From DASQHY01 sp035602605 (GTDB lineage: Bacteria > Acidobacteriota > Terriglobia > Acidiferrales > UBA7541): a DNA stretch of 64,000 nt. Made by a program: the position numbers and the translations under genes. Location of the stretch: positions 1 to 64,000 of the forward strand of contig DATNLZ010000111.1 in assembly GCA_035602605.1 (NCBI GenBank), read 5' to 3'. Position 1 is the stretch's first letter, and every line of letters begins with the position of its first letter. The notes beneath the pieces are model-generated. The model had not been told where the DNA came from and ran no database searches. It saw nothing but the letters and a program-made list of their open reading frames with translations. Positions 42,351 through 50,982 of the stretch are shown one piece after another.

Positions 42351-43964
42351 TCAAGCCACGCGTGGAAGTTCGACAACAAACTCCGCGCCGCGTTCCGTCT
42401 CGGAAATAACGCTGATACGTCCGCTGTGTGCTTGCACAATTTGATAGACGATGGAAAGTCCCAGCCCCGTGCCGCCCGGAAAGCCCGACTGCAGCGGCTC
42501 AAAAATCTTGGCCCGCTGCTTTGAGTCCATGCCCATCCCCGTATCGCCAAACGAAATGCGTACCCAGAAGGGCACCAGATCAAGATGCACTGTGAGTGTG
42601 CCGCCGGCGGGCATAGCGCGAAGGGCATTGTCACACAAATTCCAGAAAACCTGCTTGATTCGACTGGGGTCTACGCGCGCGCGCACCGGCGTACCGTTAA
42701 AGGCACGCTCGATACGATGTTTTGCTGCAAGGTTCGGCTGTTTTTCGAGCAGCGTAAGGGTCTCCTCTAGCAGCGCCGCGATATCGACCTCACTGAATTC
42801 GTAGCTCTTCTCCCGCGAATAATTGAGAAAATTGGTGATAATGCTGTTCAACCTTTCCGACTCGCGGCTCACAATTCCGACCAGATGGCGCTCATCTTCC
42901 TGCAGCGGCACCAGGCGCGCCAGCTCCTTCACAGCGCCCGCCATGGCCGTGAGCGGCTGACGTATTTCGTGCGCAATGGCCGCAGATAGCCTTCCCAACG
43001 CCGCCATGCGATCTTTGGTGGCTACTTCCTGCTCGAGCCTGCGCAATTCGGTCAAATCCTGAAAATTAAAAACGTACCCGCTGCGGCTCCACACGCGCGT
43101 CCGCAATGGCGATACCGAAATCCCCAGGAACCTTTGCTGGCCGTCAGCGGTATAAAAATCAATCTCTTTGCGCGATACCACTTCACCCCTGGGCCCCTTT
43201 TGCCCCGGCAACCAGAAGTCCGGGAATAATTCCGGCAGAATCTGTCCCGCTACTTTATGAAACGAATACCCGGTAATGTCTTCGCCGGTCCGGTTCAACA
43301 GTAGAATTCTTCCATCGAGGTCGGTTGTCAGCAATCCGCCCCGCATCGAGTGAATGATATCTTCGTTGAACGCCTGAAGATCCTGTAGCTCCTCGCGCTT
43401 CGCTTCAAGCTCGACTCCTTTGCGCCGGAGTGACGTCGCGAGCAAGCTCGATAGGTACGCTACGGCGAGAAACCCGAATAGATTGCTCATCATCCAGGTG
43501 CGTATAGAATTCAGGCTTGCTTCGGCAATGGTCGTGCGCGGGATATGGCCGAAAAACGCCAGCTCGGCGCTGACGCCAAGCAGAATGAAACTGAACCCCG
43601 CGACGATGAAGGTCCCGCGCGTCGTGAACAGAATGCTGGCTACAATGATGGCCAGCAGATACAGCGAAATAAAATAACTTTCCTGGATTCCCGTGACGTA
43701 CACCAGTCCGGTGATCATCAGCAGGTCGCAGATCATTTCCATCGGCGCGTGCCAATTCGCGCCAGGAATCCACTGCAGCAGGATCGAGTAGAGAAACGCC
43801 AGGACGTACCATAAAACAATGAGGGGAATGAAGTAGCGCGCTAGCGGAGACAGTTTGACGTACTGCGGCAGAACGAGCAGGACGCCCAGGATGACCGTAA
43901 TCATCAACAGGCGAACGCGCGACAGCCACCGCAGCCAATCGCGCAAACTTTGTCCGACTTCCAT
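42351..43964 (-). CDS. pilS: Membrane sensor histidine kinase PilS
   Basis: Encodes 537 residues. Six hydrophobic helices (about 15-180) match the PilS membrane domain, followed by a PAS domain (about 200-320, IIHSMRGGLLTTDLDGRI), HisKA with the phospho-accepting His in AIAHEIRQPL (about 345), and HATPase_c with FGDTGMGM and the GTGLGLSIV lid. In other bacteria PilS senses pilin in the membrane. It is adjacent to pilR and in the pilB-pilT-pilC-pilS-pilR order. Confidence 0.92.
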   Translation of the reverse strand: MEVGQSLRDWLRWLSRVRLLMITVILGVLLVLPQYVKLSPLARYFIPLIVLWYVLAFLYSILLQWIPGANWHAPMEMICDLLMITGLVYVTGIQESYFISLYLLAIIVASILFTTRGTFIVAGFSFILLGVSAELAFFGHIPRTTIAEASLNSIRTWMMSNLFGFLAVAYLSSLLATSLRRKGVELEAKREELQDLQAFNEDIIHSMRGGLLTTDLDGRILLLNRTGEDITGYSFHKVAGQILPELFPDFWLPGQKGPRGEVVSRKEIDFYTADGQQRFLGISVSPLRTRVWSRSGYVFNFQDLTELRRLEQEVATKDRMAALGRLSAAIAHEIRQPLTAMAGAVKELARLVPLQEDERHLVGIVSRESERLNSIITNFLNYSREKSYEFSEVDIAALLEETLTLLEKQPNLAAKHRIERAFNGTPVRARVDPSRIKQVFWNLCDNALRAMPAGGTLTVHLDLVPFWVRISFGDTGMGMDSKQRAKIFEPLQSGFPGGTGLGLSIVYQIVQAHSGRISVISETERGAEFVVELPRVA

Positions 43965-44086
43965 CCGGTAGGATCCTTCCGCTGCTCTCCGCGCCTAGAG
44001 AAGCGTCAGGCGTTCACTGATTGATAAACTTTTGTCTCCCGACGGCGCCCACCTCGGCGCCGCCGTTCGTACATTCCCTCGCGGTC

Positions 44087-45301
44087 TTAGTGCGCTGAGC
44101 TCAGTTTGCCAATCAGCGAGAACAGAGGCAAATACATCGAAATAACCACACCGCCGACCACGCAGCCAAGCACCACAATCATAATCGGTTCCAGGGCCGT
44201 TAGTAAATCTTTCACCGATGCGTCCACTTCGTCTTCGTAGAAGTCCGCAATCTTCTGCAGCATTGCGTCCATCGCTCCGGTCTGCTCGCCGACCCCAATC
44301 ATCTGCGTCACCATGCCCGGGAACACATTGGTCTCCTTCAGTGGCTCGGCTAGTGTTCGCCCCGCTTCCAATTGCTTGCGAACGTGCTGCAATGCCCTCT
44401 CGACCACGGCGTTACCCGCCGTTCGCGCGGTTATATCCAGACCTTCCAGGATGGGCACACCGCTCGAAATCAAAGTCCCCAACGTTCGTGTAAAACGCGC
44501 CACTGCGATTTTCCTGAGTAATACCCCGATCAACGGAATTTTCAGCATCACCGTGTCTATGGCCATCCGTCCTTGCAACGTCCCATACCACACCTTTAGC
44601 CCCACGCACATGGCACCGAAAACAACCAGGATCAGCAGTCCGAAGATGCTCCCAACAAAATTACTCAAGCCAATCACGATGCGCGTGGGTATCGGCAAGT
44701 CCACTCCCAAGCCCACGAACAACGTCGCGAAAATTGGTACCACTTTCCACAGCAAAAGAATGATCACTCCGCCAGCCACGCTCAACACCCCGATCGGATA
44801 CACCAGGGCTGACTTCACCGCGCGTTTTAGTTTGACGTTCTTTTCGATGTACGTTGAGAGGCGGTGCAAAATAGTATCCAGAATACCGCCCGTCTCGCCG
44901 GCCTCAACCATGTTCACATAAAGAGCATCGAATACTTTCGGATACTGTTTCATGGACACAGAAAGCGTCGCGCCGCCTTCGACCGAAGCCCGCGTGCCGG
45001 TCAGCACCTTTTGAAACGTCTTGTTGTCTTGTTGATTCGCCAGAATCTCCAGGCATTGAACCAGCGGCAAACCGGCGTCAATCATGACCGAAAACTGACG
45101 CGTGAAGATGGCCAGCTCTTTGGAGTTGACGCCACCACCAAACGTCGGCAGGTTGAATTCCCTACCCTTCTCCGACATTTTCGTGATGTTGATTTGCTGG
45201 CGGCGCAGCATTGCGGTCAGTTCAGTCTTATTGGTCGCCGCCAGTTCTCCGCTGATGGTGACTCCCGCGCGGTTGGTGCCTCGATATGTGTACACCGGCA
45301 T
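44087..45301 (-). CDS. pilC: Type IV pilus inner-membrane platform protein PilC
   Basis: Encodes 404 residues with two T2SSF domains (about 70-190 and 275-395) and three membrane segments, starting MPVYTYRGTNRAG as is typical. Blocks GLPLVQCLEILANQQDN, GETGGILD, SGVPILEGLDIT and GEQTGAMD mark the repeats. It interacts with the PilB/PilT ATPases and transmits motion to pilin. It lies 66 bases after pilT and is a paralogue of the GspF at 32237-33451. Confidence 0.93.
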   Translation of the reverse strand: MPVYTYRGTNRAGVTISGELAATNKTELTAMLRRQQINITKMSEKGREFNLPTFGGGVNSKELAIFTRQFSVMIDAGLPLVQCLEILANQQDNKTFQKVLTGTRASVEGGATLSVSMKQYPKVFDALYVNMVEAGETGGILDTILHRLSTYIEKNVKLKRAVKSALVYPIGVLSVAGGVIILLLWKVVPIFATLFVGLGVDLPIPTRIVIGLSNFVGSIFGLLILVVFGAMCVGLKVWYGTLQGRMAIDTVMLKIPLIGVLLRKIAVARFTRTLGTLISSGVPILEGLDITARTAGNAVVERALQHVRKQLEAGRTLAEPLKETNVFPGMVTQMIGVGEQTGAMDAMLQKIADFYEDEVDASVKDLLTALEPIMIVVLGCVVGGVVISMYLPLFSLIGKLSSAH

Positions 45302-45367
45302 GGTGTTTCTCCCTCCTCGTCCTTGGACGATCGAATCTCGATTTACATCTGCCGCCCGGCTTGCCCA

Positions 45368-46480
45368 CTACCGTTTTGCGGCTACTTTCGAGCTGCCTGG
45401 AAGCGACGTTACTCCACGATTGATCATGTCCTGCAATTCGTCTTGATTCGACGAACGCGACAGGGCCATTTCCAAAGTGATTAGCTTCTGTGAATACGCA
45501 TTCGCCAGTGACTGATTGAACGTTTGCATCCCGGTCTGGCCGGTGCCGGTCTGCATGGCCGAATAAATCTGGTGAATTTTGTCCTCGCGGATCAGGTTCC
45601 GGATTCCCGCATGCGGAATCAGTACTTCCATCACCATGGCTCGCCCGCGGCCATCCGCGCGCGGCAACAGCGCTTGGCAAAGAATTCCTTCCAGCACCAT
45701 CGAAAGCTGTGCGCGAATCTGCGGCTGCTGGTGCGCGGGGAACACGTCCACGATACGGTTGATTGTCGAAATCGCTGAGTTCGTGTGCAGCGTCGCAAAT
45801 GTCAAGTGACCGGTCTCGGCAATGCGCAGAGCCGATTCAATCGTTTCCAAGTCACGCATCTCGCCAATCAGCACCACATCAGGATCTTCGCGCAATGCAG
45901 CGCGCAGCGAATTGGCAAACGAATGCGTGTCCGAGTGGATTTCGCGCTGATTCACCAGGCATTTCTTGTGGTTATGCAAAAACTCGATGGGATCCTCGAC
46001 CGTAATCATGTGCTCTTCGCGCTCGTTGTTGATTTTGTCGAGCATCGCCGCCAGCGTTGTCGATTTGCCCGACCCTGTCGGTCCCGTCACCAGCACCAGT
46101 CCACGCGGTTTCTCGCACAACCCTTTAACGATTAGCGGTAGTCCCAGGGCATCGAATCCCTTGATTTCCCATGGAATGGTACGGAACACCGATCCCACGG
46201 CACCACGTTGATGAAAAAGATTGCCTCGAAAGCGGGCCAAATTCTTCAACCCGAATGAGAAGTCCAGCTCCAGGTTTTCCTCGAAGCGATGTTTCTGAGC
46301 ATCGGTCAGCACGCTGTATGCTAGCGATTTGGTATCCGCAGCTGTCAACGGAGGCATATCGATGGGACGCAACTTGCCATGAACTCGCACGCGCGGCGCG
46401 CTGTTTGTCGTCAGATGCAGGTCGCTGCCACCCATCTCAATCATTTTTTTCAGCAGTTCACTTAGCGTGATGCCAGCCAT
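45368..46480 (-). CDS. pilT: Type IV pilus retraction ATPase PilT
   Basis: Encodes 370 residues. The PAS-like N-terminal domain has GGSDLHLTTNSAPRVRVHG, the core has Walker A GPTGSGKST, Walker B VLIGEMRDLET and the His box, and the PilT-specific C-terminal motif GIRNLIRE (canonical AIRNLIRE) is present at about 290-297. It depolymerises pili, driving twitching and DNA uptake. Its presence indicates that the pilB-T-C pilus is retractile. It lies 30 bases after pilB. Confidence 0.95.
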   Translation of the reverse strand: MAGITLSELLKKMIEMGGSDLHLTTNSAPRVRVHGKLRPIDMPPLTAADTKSLAYSVLTDAQKHRFEENLELDFSFGLKNLARFRGNLFHQRGAVGSVFRTIPWEIKGFDALGLPLIVKGLCEKPRGLVLVTGPTGSGKSTTLAAMLDKINNEREEHMITVEDPIEFLHNHKKCLVNQREIHSDTHSFANSLRAALREDPDVVLIGEMRDLETIESALRIAETGHLTFATLHTNSAISTINRIVDVFPAHQQPQIRAQLSMVLEGILCQALLPRADGRGRAMVMEVLIPHAGIRNLIREDKIHQIYSAMQTGTGQTGMQTFNQSLANAYSQKLITLEMALSRSSNQDELQDMINRGVTSLPGSSKVAAKR

Positions 46481-46510
46481 GGTCCCCCATCCCTTCCTTC
46501 ACGAAACTTC

Positions 46511-48229
46511 CTATAAGACGGTTTCCCTCAGAACTTCTTCGATCGTCGTGACGCCTGCGGCCACTTTCGTAAGGCCGCTTCGCCGCAGCGTCAGCATCCC
46601 CAGCTCCATGGCCTTTTTCTTGAGCTCTAGGGACGATGCACCCACGAGAATCAGTTCCCGCAGCTCATCGGTAATTTCCATCACCTCATACAAACCCGCG
46701 CGCCCCTTGTATCCGCCCTTGCCGCAGGCCGAGCAGCCCTTCCCGTGATAAATCTTTGTGGTCTTCGCCTCTTCGGGAGTAAACCCCGCATCAATCAACG
46801 CCTGCTGCGGAACCTCCAGCTCTTCTTTGCACTTGCTGCAGATCCGGCGCACCAACCGTTGAGCACAAATTAAATTGACCGACGTGGCCACAAGAAATGG
46901 CTCAATGCCCATGTTCATCAAGCGGCTTATCGTAGAAGGCGCATCGTTGGTATGCAGCGTCGAGAGCACCAAGTGGCCGGTCAACGCCGCTTTCACTGCG
47001 ATTTCCGCAGTTTCGAAGTCGCGGATCTCACCGACCAGAATGATATTGGGATCCTGACGCAAGAAGGCGCGGAGCGCCGCTGCGAAATTCAACCCAATCT
47101 GCTCCTTCATCTGCACCTGATTAACGCCTTGCAGCTGAAATTCGACGGGATCTTCGGCGGTCATGATGTTGGTATCGACGGTATTCAGCGTCGAAACCGA
47201 TGAATACAACGTATTGGTTTTTCCAGAGCCCGTTGGTCCGGTCACCAGAACCATTCCGTAAGGCTTGAGAATCTGCCTGTGAAACTTAGCCAGCGACTCT
47301 GGCTCGAATCCCAGCTTGGTCATGTCCAGCCGCAGGTTTTCTTTGTCCAGCAACCGCATCACGATTTTTTCGCCAAACAGTGTCGGAACGGTGGACACGC
47401 GGAAGTCCAGCTCTTTCTTTTTTCCGTCCTGTTTGTACTTGATCATGATGCGTCCGTCTTGCGGCAGACGTTTTTCGGAAATGTCCAACTTGGCCATGAT
47501 CTTAATTCGGCTGGACATCGCATCTTTCAGCTTCAGCGGCGGCGTCATTACCGACTGCAGCATCCCGTCAATCCGGAAGCGCACTCGCAAATCATTTTCG
47601 TAGGGCTCGACGTGAATGTCGCTCGCTCCGCGTTTCACTGCGTCTGTCAGGATCAGGTTCACAAGCTTGATGATGGGAGCTTCTTCCGCGGCCCTTTCCA
47701 AAGTTGCCGCGTCCATCTCTTCCTGTTCAGAGGCCAGCTCCAGATCTTCGGTCTCGGTATTCGTCAGGTCCTTCATCACCTGATTTAACGCTTCGTCGCT
47801 TTGCACTTCCCCGTAAAACTTGGCAATGGCATCGGCAATGGCCGATTCCGAGGCCACCACCGGCTCGACGTTGAACCCTGTCATGAACTTGATATCGTCC
47901 ATGGCGAAGACGTTAGTCGGATCGGTCATCGCGATCGTCAGCGTAGATCCCACGCGCGATAGCGGAACGATCTGATAGCGCACCGCAGTATCCTGCGGAA
48001 TCAACTTGATTACCGCCTGATCCACTTCGTAATACTTCAAATTAATCGAAGGAACACCGTATTGCCTGGAGAGCACACCCGTAATCTGGTCATCGGTGAT
48101 AAAGCCCATTTTCATCAAAGAGCTGCCCAGCTTTCCGCCGTGCTGCTTTTGATGCTCCAGAGCTTTTTGTAACTGCTCTGAAGTGATGAGGCTTTCTTTG
48201 ATTAGAATTTCGCCCAAACGAACCGACAT
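46511..48229 (-). CDS. pilB: Type IV pilus extension ATPase PilB
   Basis: Encodes 572 residues: N-terminal MshEN-type domain (about 1-150, beginning RLGEILIKESLIT), linker, and ATPase core with Walker A GPTGSGKTNT, Asp box TAEDPVEFQ, Walker B ILVGEIRDFET, His box TGHLVLSTLH, and a zinc site CSKC / CSAC. MshEN domains can bind cyclic di-GMP, but the exact binding residues were not verified. It is first in the pilB-T-C-S-R set; a GGAG ribosome site precedes its ATG. Confidence 0.95.
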   Translation of the reverse strand: MSVRLGEILIKESLITSEQLQKALEHQKQHGGKLGSSLMKMGFITDDQITGVLSRQYGVPSINLKYYEVDQAVIKLIPQDTAVRYQIVPLSRVGSTLTIAMTDPTNVFAMDDIKFMTGFNVEPVVASESAIADAIAKFYGEVQSDEALNQVMKDLTNTETEDLELASEQEEMDAATLERAAEEAPIIKLVNLILTDAVKRGASDIHVEPYENDLRVRFRIDGMLQSVMTPPLKLKDAMSSRIKIMAKLDISEKRLPQDGRIMIKYKQDGKKKELDFRVSTVPTLFGEKIVMRLLDKENLRLDMTKLGFEPESLAKFHRQILKPYGMVLVTGPTGSGKTNTLYSSVSTLNTVDTNIMTAEDPVEFQLQGVNQVQMKEQIGLNFAAALRAFLRQDPNIILVGEIRDFETAEIAVKAALTGHLVLSTLHTNDAPSTISRLMNMGIEPFLVATSVNLICAQRLVRRICSKCKEELEVPQQALIDAGFTPEEAKTTKIYHGKGCSACGKGGYKGRAGLYEVMEITDELRELILVGASSLELKKKAMELGMLTLRRSGLTKVAAGVTTIEEVLRETVL

Positions 48230-48560
48230 TCACGCACTCCTGGCGCGCATAACTCCTACTGAGCGAACTTAGCAGATACCCCCTCGTAATCTGGGCGACA
48301 ATTTCCGTCGTCGTGGTGAAACGGGCAATACCCAGTACGCCCCTGTCCTAAAGGACGGGTCCGCTGCCCATATGACCAGAATACTCGTGTGGCAAATCCT
48401 TACCGGCACTAGGACTCATCGCCCAGTCACCTGAGGGCGGTAAAGACTGGCGAGGTCCTTATTGGGACTGTTGGCCGTCACGTACGGGGAATCGCATCGT
48501 GTGCGGGTCGTACCGGTTCCGGCGTTGCTTTGCTTTCCGCGCTCATGGAATACTCGCACG
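48230..48560. other. 331-base divergent spacer between pilB and the PCMT-like gene
   Basis: No gene supported. It must hold the promoters of the pilB operon (minus strand) and the methyltransferase (plus strand). A compact hairpin CCTGTCC-TAAA-GGACGGG lies at 48342-48359 and a long imperfect hairpin at 48411-48459. I looked for cyclic di-GMP (GEMM-type) riboswitch core motifs before pilB and found none. Confidence 0.45.
48411..48459. repeat. Long imperfect hairpin upstream of PCMT-like gene
   Basis: AGGACT pairs with GGTCCT, then TCG with CGA, then CCAGTC (48423-48428) with GACTGG (48445-48450), with bulges at 48417-48418 and 48422, and an ACC/GGT pair closing a seven-base loop (TGAGGGC). 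In total about 18 base pairs including one G-U. No T-run follows. It is 102 bases before the plus-strand ATG at 48561, so it could be a leader element, or a 5' element of the divergent transcript. Confidence 0.45.
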
Positions 48561-49451
48561 ATGATGACCCTTGCTGATTACCGCCGATTCTACGCCGAGG
48601 AAATTCGCTTCGCGGCCAATCTCAGTTCGCCCGCTTTCGTTGAGGCCTTTTCGCGCGTCCCCCGGGAGAAGTTCCTCGGCCCAGGACCCTGGCAGGTTGC
48701 GTCCTTCGATCAACTGACGGGCGGCACAACTTACTTCCCAATCGAGGACCCGCGCCACCTCTATCACAACGTGGTAATCGCCCTCGATGCCTCGCGTGAC
48801 CTCAACAGCGGGCAGCCCGGCTCGCTCGCCTACTGGATCAACGGGTTACGCCTGAATCCTGGCGATCGCGTCTTCCATCTCGGCTGCGGCATGGGATATT
48901 ACGCGGCGATCATGGCCGAAGTGGTCGGCCCCGGCGGAACCGTCGTGGCCAGCGAAGTTGATCCCGGTCTGGCGTCGCGAGCCGCCGAAAACCTCTCGCC
49001 TTATCCCAACGTCACGGTCCATTCCGGCGATGGTGCCGCGGTCGATCCAGGTGCGTGCGACGCTATCCTGATCAATGCTGGCGTGACTCACGCGCATCCG
49101 CTGTGGCTGGACCGCCTGAAACAGAGCGGTCGTCTCATCCTTCCGCTCACCGTCTCCATGAGCAAGAACCTCGGCAGGGGAATCATGGTGAAAATTACGC
49201 GCGTCAATGGCATTTGGGCCGCTCAACCCATTACTTTCGCGGCAATCTATTCGTGCTCGAGCGTTCGCGATCCGCAGCTCGAGCCGCTTTTGGGCAAAGC
49301 CCTTACGACTGGGCGCCTGCTTAAATTGAAATCCCTGCGTCATGATTCGCACGAACCGGACGCTACCTGCGTCCTCCACGCCAATCATTTTTGCCTCAGC
49401 GGCGCCGACCCGCTCGCTAACAATGCGGCCTCCGCTCCTGTTCCGTCTTAA
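48561..49451 (+). CDS. Protein-L-isoaspartate O-methyltransferase-like protein
   Basis: Encodes 296 residues from the ATG pair at 48561. The N-terminal helix AFVEAFSRVPREKFLG and SAM-binding motif I VFHLGCGMGYYAAIMAEVVG match PCMT-like methyltransferases that repair isoaspartyl residues. Motif II region DAILINAGVTHAH and SGRLILPLT follow. The C-terminal part diverges from the canonical enzyme, so the substrate could differ. An open frame extends 33 codons upstream without a leader-like or family-like sequence. Confidence 0.8.
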   Translation: MMTLADYRRFYAEEIRFAANLSSPAFVEAFSRVPREKFLGPGPWQVASFDQLTGGTTYFPIEDPRHLYHNVVIALDASRDLNSGQPGSLAYWINGLRLNPGDRVFHLGCGMGYYAAIMAEVVGPGGTVVASEVDPGLASRAAENLSPYPNVTVHSGDGAAVDPGACDAILINAGVTHAHPLWLDRLKQSGRLILPLTVSMSKNLGRGIMVKITRVNGIWAAQPITFAAIYSCSSVRDPQLEPLLGKALTTGRLLKLKSLRHDSHEPDATCVLHANHFCLSGADPLANNAASAPVPS

Positions 49452-49557
49452 CTCCTCCATTACAGCTGTACTTCGCTACGCAACCTGTCACCACGAAATT
49501 GTGGTGAAATCGTTCTGCACCGTTAGAGCTTCATAAAAGGCTCAGTTGCTAAACGCC

Positions 49558-50123
49558 ATGAACGCATCTCGCTTACCCAAGCCGAACAAACTCATCGAAG
49601 TTATGCGGGTCAACGGAGTAAAGGGATTTTTTCATTGGTCCGTGCCTCTTATCGGAACAATCATCCTGCTCGGCGCGCTCGAAACGCCATTGCTTGCATT
49701 CGCGGTCCTGGCCTCTTACTACGGCCTCATTTTGATCCACGAATGCGGTCACCTGGTCGCCGCCCATCGAAAAGGGTGTGCGGTATGGTCGATTGAGTTG
49801 TACCCGTTCTGGGGAATCACTTGCTTTGACCGGCCGCACTCTCCGTTCGACCGCTGTGTTATCGCGTGGGGCGGAGTCCTGGCGCAGGCAGTCGTAGCCG
49901 CGCCATTAGTTGCTTGGGTCGCCGTGTTCGGGTACACGCGTTTCCGGCCTGTGAACGCCAGTTTGACCATCCTTGGTTTCTTCAGTTTGAGCGTCGCCGC
50001 ATTGAACCTCCTGCCGATCCACCACTTGACGGAGTGATCGCCTGGAGTCTACTCCCCGCCCTCTTGAAACGTTCGCAGACGAACCCCACCAAACGCGAAC
50101 CCCGCTGGAGATCTTGGCGGTAA
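49558..50123 (+). pseudogene. M50-type membrane metalloprotease, frameshifted
   Basis: The first frame (49558-50037) encodes about 159 residues with hydrophobic helices and the zinc motif HECGH in LILIHECGHLVAAHRKG, typical of site-2-protease-like M50 proteins. At about 50013-50022 the conserved second motif is split: the frame reads NLLPIHHLTE then stop, while a one-base-shifted frame reads PPLDGVIAWSLLPALLKR and continues to 50123. Adding one C in CCGATCCACC restores NLLPIPPLDG. It is therefore a one-base deletion, either a real inactivating mutation or a sequencing error. The intact protein would be short for the family (about 188 residues). Confidence 0.8.
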
Positions 50124-50275
50124 TACCCTTTGGGTGGAGAAACAGCTACAAGGGCGATCGATGTGCCGTTCACTGGCGGCCATGCGTTCTACGGTTCTAG
50201 ATCGAGATTGGCCAGAAGCACAATAGACTCCGGGTATTGCTATGCTAGGCTGAAGTTTAACGCGGAGGCAGCGCC

Positions 50276-50563
50276 ATAAGCTTCTATACTCTGTTCTACG
50301 AAGTCGTCGACGATTTCATCGCACGTCGCGCACCATTGCGCGACGAACATCTTCGTCTTGTCCGCGAGGCTCACGCGCGTGGTGAAATAGTTCTCGCCGG
50401 AGCATTCGCGAATCCTCCCGATGGCGCACTGATCATCTTCCGCGCCACGGCGCAATCGGTCGCGGAGAACTTTGCTCTCAAAGACCCGTGCGTACTGAAT
50501 GGACTGGTCAAAAGCTGGAACATTCGACCTTGGGCCGTCGTCGTTGGCGATGATACGCAGTAG
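50276..50563 (+). CDS. YciI-like (YCII domain) protein, probable ATA start
   Basis: Encodes 95 residues with the YCII-family pattern: FYTLFYEVVDDFIARRAPLR, HLRLVREAHARGEIVLAGAF, then PPDGALIIF. The family is a small alpha+beta ferredoxin-like protein with a putative His-Asp site. The family N-terminus (xFYxLFYE) starts right after ATA at 50276; GGAGG lies at 50264-50268, seven bases before it. The frame contains no ATG, GTG or TTG between the preceding stop at 50258 and TTG 50336, which would remove the first 20 conserved residues. So the initiator is either ATA or a mutated ATG. Confidence 0.7.
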   Translation: MSFYTLFYEVVDDFIARRAPLRDEHLRLVREAHARGEIVLAGAFANPPDGALIIFRATAQSVAENFALKDPCVLNGLVKSWNIRPWAVVVGDDTQ

Positions 50564-50612
50564 TCGCTGGGAATATTTGCGAGAGGCAGGTTCACAGGAA
50601 AGGTAGAGCGAA

Positions 50613-50933
50613 ATGATAGCGCGTCTCTGGTTCGCCCGAACAAATTACCCGCATGTTCACACCTATCTGAATCATTTTTCGAATGAAGTACTCCCGAAAC
50701 TGCGTGCAGTGGACGGCTACATTTCTTCGACGGTGCTCACTCGCCCAACAGAGGGTGAGGTTGAAATCCTGGTCACCACCATTTGGCGTTCGTTCGAAGC
50801 CATCGATGGCTTTTCCGGCCCCGACCGCGAAGGTGCCGTAGTCGCTCGCGACGCAGCCGCACTGCTCACCGGTTACGACCGCCGTGTTCGGCACTTCGAA
50901 TTCGCAGTAACTGACGGCATCCCGGCTGTCTAA
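50613..50933 (+). CDS. Antibiotic biosynthesis monooxygenase (ABM)-like small protein
   Basis: Encodes 106 residues with the dimeric ferredoxin-like layout of ABM-domain proteins: MIARLWFAR strand, a long helix HTYLNHFSNEVLPKLRAVDGYI, VEILVTTIWRSFEAIDGF, and a last strand. Such proteins act as small monooxygenases or have unknown roles; no cofactor site is evident. It lies 49 bases downstream of the YciI-like gene in the same direction, and both share a dimeric alpha/beta barrel fold class. Confidence 0.7.
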   Translation: MIARLWFARTNYPHVHTYLNHFSNEVLPKLRAVDGYISSTVLTRPTEGEVEILVTTIWRSFEAIDGFSGPDREGAVVARDAAALLTGYDRRVRHFEFAVTDGIPAV

Positions 50934-50982
50934 GGCCTCGTTCGGCCCGTTTTCCGAACCAGGTAGTAAGAGGAGGGTCACA

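Noticed and set aside
46511..48229. Reading the second PilB as a T2SS GspE
   Set aside because: Adjacent PilT, PilC and PilS-PilR identify it as the type IVa pilus extension ATPase.
48230..48560. Cyclic di-GMP riboswitch before pilB
   Set aside because: I searched both strands by eye for conserved GEMM-type core motifs and found none; hairpins alone are not enough.
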